Part shown: positions 7,053-7,823 of the stretch, piece after piece | Layout of the letters: each line of letters opens with the position of its first letter | How positions within the stretch are numbered: position 1 is the first letter of the stretch | From: Nitrospiria bacterium | GTDB taxonomy: Bacteria > Nitrospirota > CAKKRA01 > 9FT-COMBO-42-15 | NCBI GenBank assembly: GCA_919903585.1 | Contig: CAKKST010000348.1 | Location: 1 to 7,823, forward strand | Direction: 5' to 3' | DNA: 7,823 bases | Program-made: the position numbers and the translations under genes | Notes under the pieces: generated by a model | What the model was told of the DNA's origin: nothing | Seen by the model: only the letters and a program-made list of their open reading frames with translations | The model's database searches: none

Positions 7053-7097
7053 AAAAGAACTCACAAATTAAATAGAGTACTTAAAAAAGCATAATAA

Positions 7098-7298
7098 GGG
7101 CTGAAAAAAGCAAAGAGATGCTATTCCCAAAGAAATAGCGCCAAACATGGAGTAAATCCACCGTATGAATGGCAGGGGCTTGAAGAGCATTTGAAGGGGA
7201 CGGCTGAACCTGCCAAAGCATTTGCCGCTGAATTCGGCTCAGGAGAGTGGGCTTATCTTGCGGGTTTGCGGCATGATGCGGGAAAAGATGCGGGTTAA
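7098..7298 (+). pseudogene. Remnant of a Cas3-type HD nuclease domain
   Basis: Between stops at 7095-7097 and 7296-7298 one frame encodes about 66 residues. From 7152 it reads VNPPYEWQGLEEHL, then about 25 residues ending in FGSGEWAYLAGL, then RHDAGKDAG and a stop. The PPxxWQxLxEHL segment, the following FAxxFG helix, GEWxxLAGLxHDxGK and their spacing match the beginning of the HD nuclease domain of type I CRISPR Cas3 (Cas3''). The metal-binding motifs, the early His and the HD pair, are still there. The stop falls right after HDxGK, where an intact domain would continue for well over 100 more residues, and no helicase part follows. There is no in-frame ATG, GTG or TTG start and no ribosome binding site; CTG at 7101 is the only near-start. 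No repeats, spacers or other cas genes are visible. I read it as a decayed fragment of a cas locus rather than a working gene. Confidence 0.7.
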
Positions 7299-7309
7299 GA
7301 ATAAAGAGG

Positions 7310-7338
7310 TTGAAATAAATATCTGATTTGCTTATAAT
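7310..7338 (+). promoter_or_regulatory. Strong putative sigma-70 promoter of the toxin-antitoxin operon
   Basis: TTGAAA (7310-7315) and a perfect TATAAT (7333-7338) are separated by 17 nt, the ideal spacing. Transcription would begin near 7345, giving a leader of about 30 nt before the antitoxin ATG. It is the best promoter match in the window. Confidence 0.75.
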
Positions 7339-7358
7339 AAGAAAATCAGATAATCAGA
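7320..7358 (+). promoter_or_regulatory. Putative operator for autoregulation of the toxin-antitoxin pair
   Basis: TATCTGATTT (7320-7329) and AAATCAGATA (7343-7352) are a perfect 10-bp inverted repeat around a 13-nt spacer that contains the -10 box. The right arm is echoed by a third half-site: AATCAGA occurs at 7344-7350 and again at 7352-7358, 8 bp apart. Binding here would cover the -10 and the start site. AbrB-type antitoxins commonly repress their own promoters, so this is the expected operator; binding itself is inference. Confidence 0.65.
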
Positions 7359-7373
7359 AAGGAGGGATTGTGT

Positions 7374-7646
7374 ATGCCTGTTGTTAAACTGAGAGAAAGG
7401 GGACAGCTAACTATCCCATACGAATACAGAAAAGAGCTCGGTATTGGCAAAGAAGATGTGCTCAATATCTTAAAAATCGGCGATGTGCTTGTCCTTGTGC
7501 CGAGACAGCTTGCCGGTGATGTAGTTTCAAGAAAAATCGAAGGCTCCATGAAGAAAAAAGGGCTGACCCTTGATAATCTTCTTAACAACCTGAGGGAGCA
7601 GAGGAAAAAATACTCCAGAGAGACATATGCAAAAACAAAGGCCTAA
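7374..7646 (+). CDS. AbrB/SpoVT-type antitoxin (VapB-like)
   Basis: This small DNA-binding protein is predicted to neutralise the PIN toxin encoded next and to repress the operon. I chose ATG 7374, giving 90 aa, because AAAGGAGGG (7358-7366) lies 7 nt upstream; the in-frame TTG at 7368 is too close to that site. Residues 4-43 form the swapped-hairpin AbrB domain, with VKLRERGQLTIPYEYRKELG and then the strand pair VLNILKIGDVLVLVP. The remainder (about 44-90) is charged and helical, rich in Lys and Arg, and probably wraps around the toxin. The end of the gene overlaps the toxin start by 20 nt, a usual arrangement for coupled expression in type II toxin-antitoxin loci. The promoter and inverted repeat just upstream fit autoregulation. 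The fold is clear; the exact pair family is less so. Confidence 0.88.
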   Translation: MPVVKLRERGQLTIPYEYRKELGIGKEDVLNILKIGDVLVLVPRQLAGDVVSRKIEGSMKKKGLTLDNLLNNLREQRKKYSRETYAKTKA

Positions 7647-7823
7647 GGTTTTTCTTGACACAAGCGCATTGATTGCAGGCATAGCATCTTCAAGGGGAGC
7701 TGCAAGGGCTGTGCTGCAGCTTTCTGAAATAGGTTTGATAGAGCTCATTGTCTCAAGGCAGGTTATTGTTGAAGCAGACAGAAATATAGAAGAGAAGCTG
7801 CCCGAGATGCTGAATGAATACAG
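7627..7823 (+). CDS. PIN-domain toxin (VapC-like ribonuclease), 3' truncated by window
   Basis: Translation from ATG 7627 stays open to the window edge, giving 65 full codons. The start MQKQRPKVFLDTSALIAGIA is the first strand of a PIN domain with the invariant metal-binding Asp11 in the DTSALIAG motif. Next come a helix (RGAARAVLQL), the segment LIELIVSRQVIVEADRNI (37-54) with the second conserved acidic residue Glu49, and EKLPEMLNEY. This pattern resembles the 'putative toxin of TA system, PIN family' (PIN_3-like) rather than the shortest classical VapC proteins. PIN toxins cut RNA using a divalent metal, and the target here is unknown. The gene overlaps the antitoxin end by 20 nt in another frame and has only a weak AGAGAG ahead of it, so translation is probably coupled. 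The last acidic residues lie beyond the window, so integrity cannot be judged. Confidence 0.85.
   Translation, partial: MQKQRPKVFLDTSALIAGIASSRGAARAVLQLSEIGLIELIVSRQVIVEADRNIEEKLPEMLNEY

Noticed and set aside
7368..7373. TTG at 7368 as antitoxin start
   Set aside because: It lies only 1 nt from the GGAGGG motif, while ATG 7374 is at the normal 7-nt distance and gives the usual MPVVKL start of the family.
7053..7373. CRISPR array near the Cas3-like remnant
   Set aside because: The only repeats are the short AATCAGA half-sites of the operator; no regularly spaced repeat-spacer pattern is present.
7346..7748. Minus-strand open frames opposite the antitoxin and toxin genes
   Set aside because: Low-complexity serine- and leucine-rich translations with no ribosome binding site; the plus-strand frames carry clear AbrB and PIN motifs.

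Overview
All recognisable genes in this window lie on the plus strand. The base composition leans to AT, with frequent AGG/AGA arginine and ATA isoleucine codons. Proteins look like those of a Gram-negative bacterium: a periplasmic Fe(III)-binding protein with a signal peptide, a classical Fur, and an NtrC-type sigma-54 activator. The mix would suit Nitrospirota or a former 'deltaproteobacterial' lineage, but that placement is inference and is weak.

Region 1 (1-643) is the C-terminal part of a sigma-54-dependent activator, cut by the window edge. Region 2 (about 640-5776) is an iron-homeostasis cassette: fur, then a three-gene Fe(III) ABC importer (periplasmic binding protein, double-length permease, ATPase), then a ten-helix EamA/DMT transporter starting 6 nt after the ATPase stop. 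A good Fur box lies upstream of fur and a second one upstream of the binding-protein gene. The natural reading is that iron-loaded Fur represses both itself and the importer. The permease and ATPase starts are tightly spaced or overlapping, so the importer is almost certainly one operon, and the DMT gene probably belongs to it.

Region 3 (5777-5879) is a nested palindromic repeat of CCTCTCCC / CCCTCACC type, probably a dispersed extragenic repeat. Region 4 (5880-7052) is an RlmI-type 23S rRNA m5C methyltransferase.

Region 5 (7053-7823) is accessory DNA. It holds a broken remnant of a Cas3 HD-nuclease domain (about 7098-7298) with no start codon and an early stop. A consensus sigma-70 promoter with a perfect inverted repeat around its -10 follows, then a toxin-antitoxin pair: an AbrB-type antitoxin and an overlapping PIN-domain toxin cut off by the window end.

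I found no CRISPR array, tRNA, rRNA or transposase gene. I do not see a wholly new system. The points most worth a second look are the Cas3 remnant beside the toxin-antitoxin locus, the 12-bp perfect palindrome inside the start of the permease gene, the DMT transporter joined to the iron operon, and the nested repeat at 5781-5871.
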